From Nitrospira sp. (lineage in GTDB: Bacteria > Nitrospirota > Nitrospiria > Nitrospirales > Nitrospiraceae), in NCBI GenBank assembly GCA_025363325.1, contig JANYEF010000337.1, forward strand, positions 1-6,033: a stretch of DNA of 6,033 bases, written 5' to 3'. The translations under genes were made by a program, and so were the position numbers. Shown piece by piece: positions 5,778 to 6,033 of this stretch. Numbering within the stretch: the stretch's first letter is position 1; every line of letters begins with the position of its first letter. Under the pieces are notes generated by a model, which saw only the letters and a list, made by a program, of their open reading frames with translations, was not told the DNA's origin and did no database searches.

Positions 5778-5783
5778 AAGGAG
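5778..5783 (+). promoter_or_regulatory. Ribosome binding site of the response regulator gene
   Basis: AAGGAG ends ten bases before the ATG at 5794. A nearer ATG at 5786 is only two bases away and in the wrong frame, so the site supports 5794. Confidence 0.65.
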
Positions 5784-5793
5784 ACATGACCGC

Positions 5794-6033
5794 ATGCAGA
5801 CGTCCAAGAATGTTAGGCCAGTGCAGATTCTCTTAGTGGAAGACAATCCCGGTGATGTCGGTCTGACGATTGAGGCCCTCAAAGAGGCCAAGGTACTCAA
5901 CAAGCTCACGGTCGTCAAAGACGGCATAGAAGCCTTGTCGTTGCTGCGTCGGCAAGGGCAGCACACACACGCTGTGCGCCCGGATCTCATCCTGCTCGAC
6001 CTCAACCTTCCCAAGAAAGATGGTCGAGAGGTA
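5794..6033 (+). CDS. Rcp1-like response regulator receiver (cut by window edge)
   Basis: The first 80 residues of a CheY-like receiver that should accept phosphate from a histidine kinase. ILLVEDNPGD (12-21) gives the acidic pocket Glu16 and Asp17, and the phosphoacceptor is Asp69 in PDLILLDLNLPKKDGREV (63-80). The NPGD and LDLNLPKKDGREV blocks, together with an insertion-like stretch around 53-62 (RQGQHTHAVR), are typical of the Rcp1 group of single-domain regulators that serve phytochrome-like kinases. The last strands, including the conserved Lys, lie beyond the window, so an attached output domain cannot be excluded. It lies 64 bp after the kinase gene in the same direction and is its likely partner; the palindrome between them could set the ratio of the two products. 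The ATG at 5794 has AAGGAG upstream. Confidence 0.9.
   Translation, partial: MQTSKNVRPVQILLVEDNPGDVGLTIEALKEAKVLNKLTVVKDGIEALSLLRRQGQHTHAVRPDLILLDLNLPKKDGREV

Overview
The window reads as ordinary chromosomal DNA of a fairly GC-rich bacterium. The overall style suggests a Nitrospirota (Nitrospira-like) genome: a ribBA-ribH-nusB-purB cluster, a sensory kinase paired with an Rcp1-like receiver, and dispersed palindromic repeats in the gaps. This assignment is inferred from protein flavour and remembered repeat types, not from a database search.

Layout: positions 1-3168 form a leftward (minus-strand) run. In transcription order it is ribBA (3168-1960), ribH (1820-1275), nusB (1267-818) and purB (from 729, running off the left edge). 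ribBA makes both precursors of lumazine, and ribH condenses the pyrimidine product with dihydroxybutanone phosphate. nusB is a transcription antitermination factor closely coupled to ribH, and purB acts in purine and AMP synthesis. ribD and riboflavin synthase are not in the window. A 139-bp gap carrying a 13-bp inverted repeat separates ribBA from ribH. An 88-bp gap separates nusB from purB, and a heptamer-repeat palindrome there overlaps the end of nusB.

Positions 3169-3965 form a divergent intergenic region of about 800 bp with no gene I can support. In its middle (3577-3716) lies a 140-bp palindromic MITE-like element with perfect 20-bp terminal inverted repeats. The ribBA-proximal part holds a 13-nt direct repeat and several small hairpins, but no recognisable FMN riboswitch.

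Positions 3966-6033 run rightward: a membrane histidine kinase with a double-Cache-like extracytoplasmic sensor and no HAMP domain, then an Rcp1-like single-receiver response regulator cut by the right edge. A second heptamer-type palindrome lies between them and contains the kinase stop codon.

I found no convincing novel multi-gene system. The items most worth a second look are the two stop-codon-overlapping palindromes, the MITE-like element, a His-to-Gln change at a metal-ligand position in the RibB domain, and the basic C-terminal tail on RibH.
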